The notes under the pieces: generated by a model | The model's input: only the letters and a program-made list of their open reading frames with translations | Database searches by the model: none | Told to the model about the DNA's origin: nothing | Part shown: piece by piece, positions 17,471-25,003 of the stretch | Layout: every line of letters starts with the position of its first letter | Numbering within the stretch: position 1 is the first letter of the stretch | Program-made: the position numbers and the translations under genes | Source of the DNA: Streptomyces sp. NBC_01224 | GTDB taxonomy: Bacteria > Actinomycetota > Actinomycetes > Streptomycetales > Streptomycetaceae | Direction of reading: 5' to 3' | Length of the DNA stretch: 64,000 nt | Assembly: GCF_036002945.1 (NCBI RefSeq) | Contig: NZ_CP108529.1 | Location: forward strand, 4,645,001-4,709,000

Positions 17471-18361
17471 TCACCCTTCGGCTTGCCGGTAAACGATGGT
17501 GGTGCTGCCCACGACGATCCGCGAGCCGTCGCGGAGCGTAGCGCGGGTTGTGTGCTGCCCGTCTACCACGATGCCGTTGGTAGACCCGAGATCCTGGATC
17601 GTCGAGGGCGTTCCGGTCCGGATCTCACAGTGCCGACGCGATACGCCGGGGTCGTCGATCCGCACGTCGGCGTCGGTGCTGCGTCCCAGCACCAGCGTCG
17701 GGCGGGAGATCTGATGGCGGGTGCCGTTGATCTCGATCCAGCGCCGCACCTGCGCGTTCGGCAGGGGGCTGGGTCCGGCCGGCGGGTGCCGGTCGCTACT
17801 GGGCGCTCCGGGCCTGCCCGCGCCCGGCGGCGGGGCCGCGGGCATGGGCGGGGCGGAGCTGGGCGGGTAGCCGTAGCCTCCGGTGGGCTGTGCAGGCCGC
17901 CCCGCGCCCGGGTAAGGAGGCTGGCCGTGCTGTCCCGGGGGGCTTTGCAGTCCTTGCCGGCCCTGGGGGTCCTGCTGCTGTGACGAACTCGACGCCAGGG
18001 TGCGGCTGCGCACACGGTAGAGCCCGGTGTCGAGGTCGTCGGCCTTCTCGAGGTGGACCTTGATGGGGCCCATGAAGGTGTAACGCTGCTGCTTGGCGTA
18101 GTCGCGGACCAGGCCGGAGAGTTCGTCGCCCAACTGGCCGGAGTACGGGCTGAGTCGCTCGTAGTCCGGGGTGCTGAGCTCGACGATGAAGTCGTTGGGG
18201 ACGACGGTCCGCTCACGGTTCCAGATGGTTGCGTTGTTGTCGCACTCGCGCTGGAGGGCTCCCGCGATCTCGACCGGCTGGACCTCGGACTTGAAGACCT
18301 TGGCGAAGGTGCCATTGACCAGACCTTCGAGACGCTGCTCGAAACGCTTCATGACTCCCAT
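17471..18361 (-). CDS. fhaA: FHA domain protein FhaA with DUF3662 domain
   Basis: 296 residues. The N-terminal DUF3662 domain spans about 1-120 (MGVMKRFEQRLEGLVNGTFA, LQRECDNNATIWNRERTVVP). A Pro/Gly/Gln-rich linker and a C-terminal FHA domain (about 215-292: LVLGRSTDADVRIDDPG, VSRRHCEI, LGSTNGIVVD) follow. Cytoplasmic phosphothreonine adaptor; in mycobacteria FhaA binds phosphorylated MviN/PknB. It is the first gene of the minus-strand operon, with AGGAGG before the ATG and a -10-like TACGAT at 18404-18409. Confidence 0.96.
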   Translation of the reverse strand: MGVMKRFEQRLEGLVNGTFAKVFKSEVQPVEIAGALQRECDNNATIWNRERTVVPNDFIVELSTPDYERLSPYSGQLGDELSGLVRDYAKQQRYTFMGPIKVHLEKADDLDTGLYRVRSRTLASSSSQQQDPQGRQGLQSPPGQHGQPPYPGAGRPAQPTGGYGYPPSSAPPMPAAPPPGAGRPGAPSSDRHPPAGPSPLPNAQVRRWIEINGTRHQISRPTLVLGRSTDADVRIDDPGVSRRHCEIRTGTPSTIQDLGSTNGIVVDGQHTTRATLRDGSRIVVGSTTIVYRQAEG

Positions 18362-18676
18362 GGGGCACCTCCTCCGTTGTAGTCGTCCCTGTACTGCTTA
18401 CTGATCGTATCCACGCGTGGGGAAATCGGCTGGTTCCCCTTGTCTGCCCTGTGGATGAGTGTCACCTCTCACACGGATCGTAGAGGCGGCCTCCTGACAG
18501 TGTCCCGCACCCAGGGTGCACTGAGGAGGAGTGGGGGCGGCCGCACGGCGTTCCCGGTTCCCGCCAGGCGTTCGGTGAAACAACGGATGTGAATCCACCC
18601 TGTCCAGCGTGCTAATCTTCCGGATGTCGCCAGGCGCTCGCACCAAACGGTGAGAGAGTCTGGAAACACCACTCTT
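18362..18676. promoter_or_regulatory. 315-bp promoter region between fhaA and tRNA-Leu
   Basis: No gene seen. On the minus strand, TACGAT (18404-18409) is a plausible -10 for the fhaA operon, about 43 bp from its ATG. A perfect palindrome CCACGCGTGG lies just upstream at 18411-18420. On plus, TAATCT near 18613 could be a -10 for tRNA-Leu. A GTG/GAGG-rich stretch at 18520-18535 shows no coding pattern. Confidence 0.5.
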
Positions 18677-18759
18677 GCGCGAGTGGCGGAACGGCAGACG
18701 CGCTGGCTTCAGGTGCCAGTGTCCTTAGGGACGTGGGGGTTCAAATCCCCCCTCGCGCA
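18677..18759 (+). tRNA. tRNA-Leu (anticodon CAG)
   Basis: Class II tRNA of 83 nt with a long variable arm. The acceptor stem GCGCGAG (18677-18683) pairs with CTCGCGC (18752-18758). The anticodon stem is CTGGC/GCCAG with loop TTCAGGT (CAG at 18710-18712). The variable arm is around GTCCTTAGGGAC, and the T-arm is GGGGGTTCAAATCCCCC. Discriminator A759; CCA is not encoded. Confidence 0.97.
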
Positions 18760-18765
18760 CAAGAG

Positions 18766-18800
18766 AGAAGCCCCACAGGCCAACGGTCTGTGGGGCTTCT
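18766..18800 (+). terminator. Terminator after tRNA-Leu
   Basis: 13-bp perfect stem AGAAGCCCCACAG (18766-18778) with its complement (18788-18800), followed by TCGTTCCC. It starts 7 bp after the tRNA. Confidence 0.9.
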
Positions 18801-18815
18801 TCGTTCCCGGGTTTT

Positions 18816-18829
18816 GTTTCACGTGAAAC
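18816..18829. other. parS centromere site (ParB-binding)
   Basis: Perfect 14-bp palindrome GTTTCACGTGAAAC, the bacterial/Streptomyces parS core recognised by ParB. It is intergenic, just after the tRNA-Leu terminator. parS sites cluster around oriC in Streptomyces, so this places the window near the origin. Confidence 0.92.
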
Positions 18830-18918
18830 GCCGGATTCGGGGCGCCCTGTGGTGACATGGGGCTTTCGGGGTTCGTGGGCTTAGCGGGGCTTGTGGGGGC
18901 GTCGAGGGGGAGCCTCCA

Positions 18919-18949
18919 CAGCCCGCGGAGTCTTGACCTCCGCGGGCTG
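18919..18949 (-). terminator. Terminator of the azoreductase gene
   Basis: 12-bp perfect stem CAGCCCGCGGAG (18919-18930) with its complement (18938-18949) and a 7-nt loop. It lies about 50 bp past the minus-strand azoreductase stop. Confidence 0.8.
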
Positions 18950-19000
18950 CTGTTCAAGTCCCGGCTCCCGTCGGCCCTGATCGGCTCTGTGTCGTACGAC

Positions 19001-19612
19001 TCAGGCTGCGAGGCGGGCAGCGAGGGCCTTGGCCTTCTCTGCAGCCGCAGTGAACGCCTGGGCGCGGGAGGCGTCGGCGAGCGGAATGAGCTCGGCCATC
19101 GAGGGCTGGGACCGGGCCAGTGTCAGTTCCGGGACGATGAAGTCGACCTCGGCGCCGAACATGCTCGTCAGCAGCTTCTCCAGGTAGTTCTGGACGAACT
19201 CGGCGTCCTCGCGCGGGGTGCCGGAGGCGTACGAGCCACCGCGGCTGGCGACGACGGTGATCGGGGTGCCCGTCACGGGGCTGTCCGGGCCCGCGTTGTG
19301 GCCGACGATGATCACCTGGTCGAGCCAGGCCTTCAGTGTGGACGGAATGCTGAAGTTGTACATCGGAGCGCCGATCAGAACGGCGTCCGCCGCTGTCAGC
19401 TCGTCTGCGAGCTCGCGGCGCAGCGGGTCCTCGGCGCCGGCGGCGACGGCCGCTGCGTCCAGGTGGGGCAGCGGGGCGGCGGCGAGATCGCGGTAGACAA
19501 CCTGTCCGTCGGGGTGCTGTTCACGCCAGGCCTGCACAAAGGCGGCACTGACATCGCGCGACGCGGAACCCTCGGGGAAGACGGCGGAATCGAGGTGCAG
19601 AAGTGTGGCCAT
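19001..19612 (-). CDS. FMN-dependent NADH-azoreductase / NAD(P)H quinone oxidoreductase
   Basis: 203-residue flavodoxin-fold protein of the AzoR family: TLLHLDSAVFPEGSASR (phosphate-binding loop), ADAVLIGAPMYNFSIPSTLKAWLDQV (FMN contact) and VVASRGGSY. Reduces quinones or azo compounds with NADH. The ATG at 19612 is preferred (GGAGA 6 nt upstream) over a GTG at 19624. It is divergent from the HxlR regulator, a common pairing in which the regulator senses electrophiles or quinones. A 17-bp tandem repeat lies directly upstream of its start. Confidence 0.92.
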   Translation of the reverse strand: MATLLHLDSAVFPEGSASRDVSAAFVQAWREQHPDGQVVYRDLAAAPLPHLDAAAVAAGAEDPLRRELADELTAADAVLIGAPMYNFSIPSTLKAWLDQVIIVGHNAGPDSPVTGTPITVVASRGGSYASGTPREDAEFVQNYLEKLLTSMFGAEVDFIVPELTLARSQPSMAELIPLADASRAQAFTAAAEKAKALAARLAA

Positions 19613-19627
19613 GGGGGTCTCCACGGA

Positions 19628-19661
19628 TATCTAGGGATGACGGCTATCTAGGGATGGCGGC
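19628..19661. repeat. Two tandem copies of a 17-bp unit upstream of the azoreductase
   Basis: TATCTAGGGATGACGGC (19628-19644) is followed immediately by TATCTAGGGATGGCGGC (19645-19661), differing at one base. It lies in the azoreductase leader, 16 bp from the start codon, and could be a duplicated operator half-site or a slippage duplication. Confidence 0.8.
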
Positions 19662-19691
19662 GGGCCGATGTGGCAGGCCTTATTTTCGTTC

Positions 19692-19729
19692 GTACCTAGT
19701 AATGACATAGGTACTTACTATTCGTAAGT
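19692..19729. promoter_or_regulatory. Overlapping inverted repeats, candidate HxlR operator
   Basis: GTACCTA-N9-TAGGTAC (19692-19714) and ACTTAC-N5-GTAAGT (19713-19729) lie end to end in the AT-rich divergent spacer between the azoreductase and the HxlR gene. HxlR-family regulators commonly bind such repeats in the divergent promoter. Binding is inferred. Confidence 0.6.
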
Positions 19730-19758
19730 TCCACACTGTGGCGCAGTACCCTGGGCGT

Positions 19759-20103
19759 ATGGCGGAGCACAGCGAGCAGGCGTGTCAGCGGGTCGATGTG
19801 GGCATCACCCGCGTCTTCGAGCTGTTCGGGAAGCGTTGGACGGGGCCGATCGTCTCGGTGCTGATGCAGCAGCCGGTGCACTTCGCGGATCTGCGGCGGG
19901 CGATTCCGGGCATCAGTGAACGCATGCTCTCGGACCGGCTTTCCGAGCTGGGTGCGGCCGGGCTGGTTGTCCGCGAGGTCGACGAGGGGCCACCCCTGCG
20001 GGTCTCGTACCGCTTGACCCGGGCCGGCGCCGCGATGGAGCCCGCGCTCAAGGAGCTGGCTCACTGGTCGAAGACGTACCTGACCTCCGACGGCCCCTGC
20101 TGA
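19759..20103 (+). CDS. HxlR-family winged-helix transcriptional regulator
   Basis: 114 residues from ATG 19759 (a GTG at 19738 gives 121). HxlR signature: Cys near the N-terminus (SEQACQRVD), VFELFGKRWTGPIVSVL, FADLRRAIPGISERMLSDRLSEL and the wing YRLTRAGAAMEPAL. Single-domain DNA-binding protein; the N-terminal cysteine is the redox/electrophile sensor in relatives such as HypR/YodB. Probably regulates the divergent azoreductase. Confidence 0.92.
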   Translation: MAEHSEQACQRVDVGITRVFELFGKRWTGPIVSVLMQQPVHFADLRRAIPGISERMLSDRLSELGAAGLVVREVDEGPPLRVSYRLTRAGAAMEPALKELAHWSKTYLTSDGPC

Positions 20104-20182
20104 CGCGTGCCGGATGCTGGGGGCTGAGGATGCGTCCTGGCCGTCGCGCTGGTTGTAGTGGGCCGCAGGATGTTCTGCCGGG

Positions 20183-20653
20183 TCAGACCTTCGGTGTCTG
20201 CGGGGAGGTCGTGCTCGGGTCGCCCGCCGCGTTGTAGCGCAGCAGGTACTCCGCGAAGCCGGCGAGGTCGTCCGCCGTCCAGTCCGCGAGGCGCTCCTGG
20301 TAGGCGGAGCGGCGGCTGGCCTGTGTCGATGCGAGCGCCTGGGTTCCGGCCTCGGTGGGGTGCAGCACCTGGATGCGGTGGTCGTCCGGGTCCGGGTGTC
20401 GCTCGACCAGTCCCAGTTTCTCCAGGGCGCCGATCTGTCGGCTGACCGTCGATTTGTCCAGCATGTAGTGCGCGGCCAGATCCGTTGCGCGGCAGCCGTG
20501 TCGATCGTCGATGTGTGCCAGCAGTGTGTACGAGACCAGAGGCAGCTCTGGATGGAGGCGGGCCGCCGCGGCGCGCGCGCGGCGCGCGAAGGCGGTCAGT
20601 TCGCGCTGGATGACATCCAGTGATTCCTGGCGTTCTCCGGGGGTGCCTGGCAC
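20183..20653 (-). CDS. MarR-family transcriptional regulator
   Basis: 156 residues, GTG start with GGAAGG upstream. Winged-helix MarR domain: LVSYTLLAHIDDRHGCRATDLA, MLDKSTVSRQIGALEKLGLVER and the basic wing HPDPDDHRIQVLHPTEAG. Usually a dimeric repressor released by small ligands. It is divergent from a membrane protein gene; the shared 91-bp spacer carries two inverted repeats expected to be its operators. Confidence 0.94.
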   Translation of the reverse strand: MPGTPGERQESLDVIQRELTAFARRARAAAARLHPELPLVSYTLLAHIDDRHGCRATDLAAHYMLDKSTVSRQIGALEKLGLVERHPDPDDHRIQVLHPTEAGTQALASTQASRRSAYQERLADWTADDLAGFAEYLLRYNAAGDPSTTSPQTPKV

Positions 20654-20689
20654 TGCTTCGCCTTCCTCTTCGCCTTCCTCGGAATTCCA

Positions 20690-20729
20690 GTTGTATAGTA
20701 CAACGAGTTAAGAGTTGTAAAAGGCAACT
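20690..20729. promoter_or_regulatory. Paired MarR-type operators
   Basis: GTTGTA-TAG-TACAAC (20690-20704) is a perfect 6-bp-arm palindrome, and AGTTG-N7-CAACT (20713-20729) is a second imperfect copy 22 bp away. The first overlaps a TATAGT -10-like hexamer. The arrangement fits an autoregulating MarR controlling the divergent gene. Confidence 0.7.
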
Positions 20730-20744
20730 ATTGGAGTGTTCCGA

Positions 20745-21980
20745 ATGTCGTCAGGCCCGAGCGCCGCCGCCGGCTCCACCGCCGCCGCTCTGCGTCATGT
20801 GCTGAGCCATCTCGTCACGCCGCTACTGATGTGCATCGGCATGGGGCTCGCCTACCTCGGGGCGTTCCACGCCCCCGAGCCGCACGATCTGCGGGTGGAC
20901 GTGGTCGGGTCGGGGCCGAGAGCGCAGGTGCTCGCGCAGACGCTGCAGGACAAGGGGGACGGGGCGCTGAGTGTGCGCACGGTCCCCGATCGTGCGACGG
21001 CTGTGAACCACCTCAGGACGCAGGCGAGTTACGGTGCCTACCTGCCGGGGAAGCACCCCGAGCTGTTGGTGGCCAGCGCGTCCTCCGACACCAGCGCCAC
21101 GGTGGTCGAGAAGGTCTTCACCAAGGTTGCGGCCGCGGAGGGGGACCCGCTGAAGGTGACGGACACGGCACCGACTGCTGACGGCGATCCGACCGGTCAG
21201 GGCATCTTCTTCCTGCTGGTCGCGGTGAGTATCGGCTCGTACGCATCGGTCGCGGTGATCGGTGGTGCGGGCGCGGTGCTGGCGCTGCGGATCAGGGCCG
21301 CTCTGACGGTTGCCGCGTCCCTGGCGGTGAGCGTGATCGGAGTGATCTTCGCCGGTCCGCTGTTCGGTCTCGTGGACCATGGGCTCGGCGGTCTCTGGGC
21401 GATGGCCTGGCTCTACTCGCTGGGCATTCTGCTGATCGGCGTCGGACTGCACACCTTCCTCAAGCGGTGGACGACGCTCGGCGTGATGGTGCTCTTCGTG
21501 ATGCTCAACTTCACCAGCTCCGGCGGCATCTTCCGGCCCGAGTTGCAGCCCGGCTTCTTCGGTGCGCTGCACTCCTTCTGGAACGGTGCGGGCTTCGTCG
21601 AGGGTGTACGCAGCCACGTGTACTTCGGCGGACACGCGCTCGGCCGGCATGTGCTGGTGCTCGCGCTCTGGTTCGTGGTGGGCCTGGCAGTGATGGGTGC
21701 GGCGGGGCTGGCCGAGGCGAAGCGGCGGAGGGCCGCCGTGGAGACGGCTCAGGCCGGCGCCGTCGTCGGGTCCGCCGAGGCCGGGGGAGCACAGGGACGG
21801 GGGCGGCACGTCAAGGCGGAAGCCCGGACCGAGCGGACGACGAGGAAGAGCTGGAGGAAGAACTGGAAGAGGCGGCCATCGGCGTCTGACCAGGACAGAA
21901 TGTTTTCCACAGGCCGTGAGGCGAGTTTTCCACAGGGGCAGACGGCCTTCGGTGGACGGCGGTACCTTCGTCGCAATTGA
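20745..21980 (+). CDS. ABC-2/YhgE-type integral membrane protein (3' end probably frameshifted)
   Basis: 411 residues as read. An N-terminal transmembrane helix (about 23-41) is followed by an extracellular domain (about 45-150) and then five or six helices (about 155-330), the layout of ABC-2/YhgE-Pip-like permeases. The ATG at 20745 follows TTGGAG. The last ~47 residues (after KAEARTERTTRKSW) are abnormally Arg/Lys/Trp-rich. In the adjacent frame the same DNA reads an acidic tail (ADDEEELEEELEEAAIGV) ending at 21889. One extra C in the GCCC run near 21823 would join the frames. Function: possibly export or drug response under MarR control; not proven. Confidence 0.8.
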   Translation: MSSGPSAAAGSTAAALRHVLSHLVTPLLMCIGMGLAYLGAFHAPEPHDLRVDVVGSGPRAQVLAQTLQDKGDGALSVRTVPDRATAVNHLRTQASYGAYLPGKHPELLVASASSDTSATVVEKVFTKVAAAEGDPLKVTDTAPTADGDPTGQGIFFLLVAVSIGSYASVAVIGGAGAVLALRIRAALTVAASLAVSVIGVIFAGPLFGLVDHGLGGLWAMAWLYSLGILLIGVGLHTFLKRWTTLGVMVLFVMLNFTSSGGIFRPELQPGFFGALHSFWNGAGFVEGVRSHVYFGGHALGRHVLVLALWFVVGLAVMGAAGLAEAKRRRAAVETAQAGAVVGSAEAGGAQGRGRHVKAEARTERTTRKSWRKNWKRRPSASDQDRMFSTGREASFPQGQTAFGGRRYLRRN

Positions 21981-22038
21981 TCTGCGACAGGGCATGGGGC
22001 CAGGAGCGCAGGGGCGAAGGCGGGGGAGGCTGCGCGCC

Positions 22039-23493
22039 ATGGGCGAAATCGATGCGACAGTGCCGGTTCAGCGGGCTGTGACAGTTGATCCGCGCATTCC
22101 GGTCGTGCCCGGATTTGCGTCGCGTCGGACGACTGCGGCGAGCAAGAGCGCGCCGCAGTCGCCCAGGGAGGCGGGCAAGGCGCTGCGGGAGAGGGTGCCC
22201 AGGGCCTCTCACTCCGGCCTTGACCTTCCGGCCGGGCGGCCCGATGCCGTGCAGGCGGTCGAGGAGTCGAGCCGGGGCAGGGTGCCCGGTCTCGCCCCGA
22301 TCCGGGTGGGGCGGATGGCCGCCACACCGTTCGCGTTTCTGCGTGGCTCGGCCGGGCTGATGGCCCATGACCTGGTGGGCACGCCGGTCAGCGGGGTGGG
22401 CGCCCAGCTCTGCGGCGATGCGCACGCGGCCAATTTCGGGCTGTACGGCGATGCGCGGGGCAGCCTGGTCATCGATCTGAACGATTTTGACGAGACCGTG
22501 TTCGGCCCCTGGGAATGGGACCTCAAGCGCCTCGCCACCTCGCTCGTGCTCGCCGGGCGTGAGGCCGGGGCGGACGAGGACACCTGCCGCCAGGGCGCAT
22601 ACGACACGGTGGGCGCATACCGGCGGACGATGCGGCTGCTGGCCAAATTGCCCGCGCTCGATGCTTGGAACGCCATCGCGGACGAGGAGTTGGTCTCGCA
22701 CACGGATGCGCGGGATCTGCTCGGCACCCTGGAGCGGGTATCGGAGAAGGCCCGTAACAACACCAGCGCCCGCTTCGCGGCCAAGTCCACCGAGGATTCC
22801 GGGGACGGTGGACGCCGTTTCATAGACGCGCCGCCGGTGCTGCGGCGGGTGCCGGACGAGGAAGCCGCGGCGGTGGCGGCGGGACTCGGCGACTATCTGG
22901 GCACGATCTCGGATGACCGTGTACCGCTCCTCGCCAGATACGCGATCCACGACGTGGCGTTCCGGGTGGTCGGCACGGGGAGCGTCGGCACCCGGTCGTA
23001 CGTGGTGCTCCTGCTCGATCATCGTGGCGAGCCCTTGGTGCTGCAGGTGAAGGAGGCGCGGCCCTCCGTGATGGCGCCGTACCTCCCGGCTGTCGGCTTC
23101 GATGTGCCGGCGGTGGCGCACGAGGGGCGCCGGGTGGTGCTCGGGCAGAAGCGGATGCAGGTCGTCAGCGACATTCTTTTGGGTTGGGCCACCGTCGACG
23201 GGCGCCCGTTCCAGGTGCGGCAGTTCAGGAACCGCAAGGGCAGTGTGGACCCGGCAGCATTGGCAGCCGACCAGGTCGACGACTACGGCCGGATGACCGG
23301 GGCGCTATTGGCTCGGGCCCATGCGCACAGCGCCGACCCGCGACTGATCGCGGGCTACTGCGGCAAGAACGAGGAGCTGGACGAGGCGGTGGCGGCGTTC
23401 GCGGTGACGTACGCGGACCGTACTGAAGCGGACCACGTGGAGCTGGTGCGGGCCATCGGTTCGGGGCGGATAGCCGCCGAACTGGGCGTGTGA
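22039..23493 (+). CDS. DUF2252 family protein (kinase-like fold)
   Basis: 484 residues; the ATG at 22039 is preceded by GGGGGAGG, and the longer frame to 21697 overlaps the upstream gene. Conserved DUF2252 motifs: AATPFAFLRGSAGLMAHDL, LCGDAHAANFG (about 123-133, phosphotransferase-like catalytic loop), IDLNDFDETVFGPWEWDLKRL (about 145-165) and QFRNRKGSVDP. The family belongs to the protein-kinase-like/APH superfamily, but substrate and activity are unknown. No membrane segment. Upstream lie two TTTTCCACA 9-mers (21903-21911, 21926-21934). Confidence 0.9.
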   Translation: MGEIDATVPVQRAVTVDPRIPVVPGFASRRTTAASKSAPQSPREAGKALRERVPRASHSGLDLPAGRPDAVQAVEESSRGRVPGLAPIRVGRMAATPFAFLRGSAGLMAHDLVGTPVSGVGAQLCGDAHAANFGLYGDARGSLVIDLNDFDETVFGPWEWDLKRLATSLVLAGREAGADEDTCRQGAYDTVGAYRRTMRLLAKLPALDAWNAIADEELVSHTDARDLLGTLERVSEKARNNTSARFAAKSTEDSGDGGRRFIDAPPVLRRVPDEEAAAVAAGLGDYLGTISDDRVPLLARYAIHDVAFRVVGTGSVGTRSYVVLLLDHRGEPLVLQVKEARPSVMAPYLPAVGFDVPAVAHEGRRVVLGQKRMQVVSDILLGWATVDGRPFQVRQFRNRKGSVDPAALAADQVDDYGRMTGALLARAHAHSADPRLIAGYCGKNEELDEAVAAFAVTYADRTEADHVELVRAIGSGRIAAELGV

Positions 23494-23552
23494 GGGGGCA
23501 TTGAGTCGACCGCGCGTCCTCGGGGCGTGGACGGTGGCCATACGCTGGACGG

Positions 23553-24527
23553 GTGACCCACGAAGCCGCCGGGGTGCCGACCACCCGGAACGACGATGAC
23601 CGGCAGGAAAACGACCGGCAGCACGAGCAGTACGAGCAGGATGCGCAGCACGGAGGGTCGGCCGGTGCCGAGGCCAGTGCAGGTGCCGAGGTCGACGCTG
23701 CCGCTGGGACTGACGGCGGGCCTGGCGGGGCTGCCGACGGAACTGCTGAGGGAGCTCGGCCCGAGGCTCGGCTTGCCAAGGCTGTGCGGGTGGCGGAGCA
23801 GGCGCTGATCGAGTTCGAGATCGCGGTGGAGACCTTCCGGGTCGAGGTCGAGAACTTCTCCCGGTTGCACCATCAGAAGCTCGGGCCGATGTACGCCCGA
23901 CTCGATGAGCTCGATGCGCAGATCGCGGAGGCCCAGGCCGCCAGGACCGGTGACCCCGAAGACCTTCGCAAGGCGCAGGAGGCCCGGGCGATCGTGATGC
24001 CGATGCCGGGCGTCGACGAGCTGTTCCACGACTGGATCGACTCCGACGGGCTGTCCCCCGAGGCGGCGGCGATGCTGACCGAGCAGCCGGTCCGGCCGCC
24101 CAAGCGGGTCCGGCCGACCGAGGAGGCGCGCAAGCTCTACCGCGAGCTGGCGCGCAAGGCCCACCCGGACCTGGCGCAGGACGAGACGGAGCGGGCACGC
24201 CGGGAGGAATTCATCACCCGCGTCAACGCTGCTTATGGGCGTGGGGACGAGGCGCTGCTGATGGAGCTGGCGCAGGAGTGGGCGGCGGGGCCGGTGGTGC
24301 CGGAGGCGGAGCTCAGCGAGAGCGAGGAGCTCTACGCCCGGCTGAACTGGCTGACCCAGCGCAAGGAACTCCTGGCAGTGCTCGCCCAGGAGCTCGAGGA
24401 GAGCGCGATCGGGGCCATGCTGCGGATGGCGCCCGACGATCCGGACCGGCTGCTCGACGAGATCGCCGATCAGCTGCTGGGCGAGGTCGCTCAGCGTGAG
24501 GCGGAGCTGGCGGGTCTGGTGCAGTAG
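23553..24527 (+). CDS. J-domain (DnaJ-like) protein
   Basis: 324 residues, GTG start; TACGCT lies about 12 bp upstream, so translation may be leaderless. An acidic, Gln/Ala-rich disordered N-terminus (about 1-70) is followed by a helical coiled-coil region (about 75-180) and a J-domain-like segment at about 190-235 with ARKLYRELARKAHPDLAQ (HPD motif). Helical, Glu-rich C-terminus. A J-domain recruits DnaK/Hsp70; the non-standard location of the domain and lack of zinc fingers make this a specialised co-chaperone-like protein of unknown client. Confidence 0.85.
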   Translation: MTHEAAGVPTTRNDDDRQENDRQHEQYEQDAQHGGSAGAEASAGAEVDAAAGTDGGPGGAADGTAEGARPEARLAKAVRVAEQALIEFEIAVETFRVEVENFSRLHHQKLGPMYARLDELDAQIAEAQAARTGDPEDLRKAQEARAIVMPMPGVDELFHDWIDSDGLSPEAAAMLTEQPVRPPKRVRPTEEARKLYRELARKAHPDLAQDETERARREEFITRVNAAYGRGDEALLMELAQEWAAGPVVPEAELSESEELYARLNWLTQRKELLAVLAQELEESAIGAMLRMAPDDPDRLLDEIADQLLGEVAQREAELAGLVQ

Positions 24528-24573
24528 CGTTTCCGGTGACTCTGGAGCGTACGTACGAGAGAAGGCATGACCC

Positions 24574-24918
24574 ATGAATTTCGCCCCGCTGCCCTCGGTG
24601 GATGTCGCGGCGGTTCCGTCGGACGGCTTTGTGCTGGACGTCCGGGAGAACGACGAATGGGCGGCCGGGCATGTCGCAGGCGCCCTGCACATTCCGATGA
24701 GTGACTTCGTGGGCCGTTTCGGTGAGCTGACCGAAGCTGCCGAGGACGGTCGGCGCGTGCATGTGATGTGCCGGGTCGGTGGCCGGTCCGCCCAGGTCAC
24801 CCAGTACCTGGTGCAGCAGGGCATCGACGCCGTGAACATCGATGGCGGGATGCTCGCCTGGGACGGGGCCGGACGTCCCATGGTCACCGACAACGGCAAC
24901 CCGGCTTTCGTGCTCTGA
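24574..24918 (+). CDS. Rhodanese-like domain protein
   Basis: 114-residue single-domain rhodanese: FVLDVRENDEWAAGHVAGALHIP and active-site loop VMCRVGGRSAQV with Cys at about residue 66, then VNIDGGMLAWDGAGRP. Probably a sulfurtransferase or sulfane-sulfur carrier. GAGAGAAGG precedes the ATG at 24574; the out-of-frame ATG at 24567 is ignored. Cytoplasmic. Confidence 0.94.
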   Translation: MNFAPLPSVDVAAVPSDGFVLDVRENDEWAAGHVAGALHIPMSDFVGRFGELTEAAEDGRRVHVMCRVGGRSAQVTQYLVQQGIDAVNIDGGMLAWDGAGRPMVTDNGNPAFVL

Positions 24919-25003
24919 GACCGGGGCCGCTCGGCTGCTGGAGTGCCGGGCTGCTGGGGTGTCGAGCGGACGCTCGACGTGTTGTTTGAGGGCCTGGCCG
25001 GTA

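Noticed and set aside
18945..18965. TTCAAGTCC resembling a tRNA T-loop after the azoreductase terminator
   Set aside because: Flanking bases do not pair as a T-stem, and no acceptor or anticodon arm is present; chance similarity.
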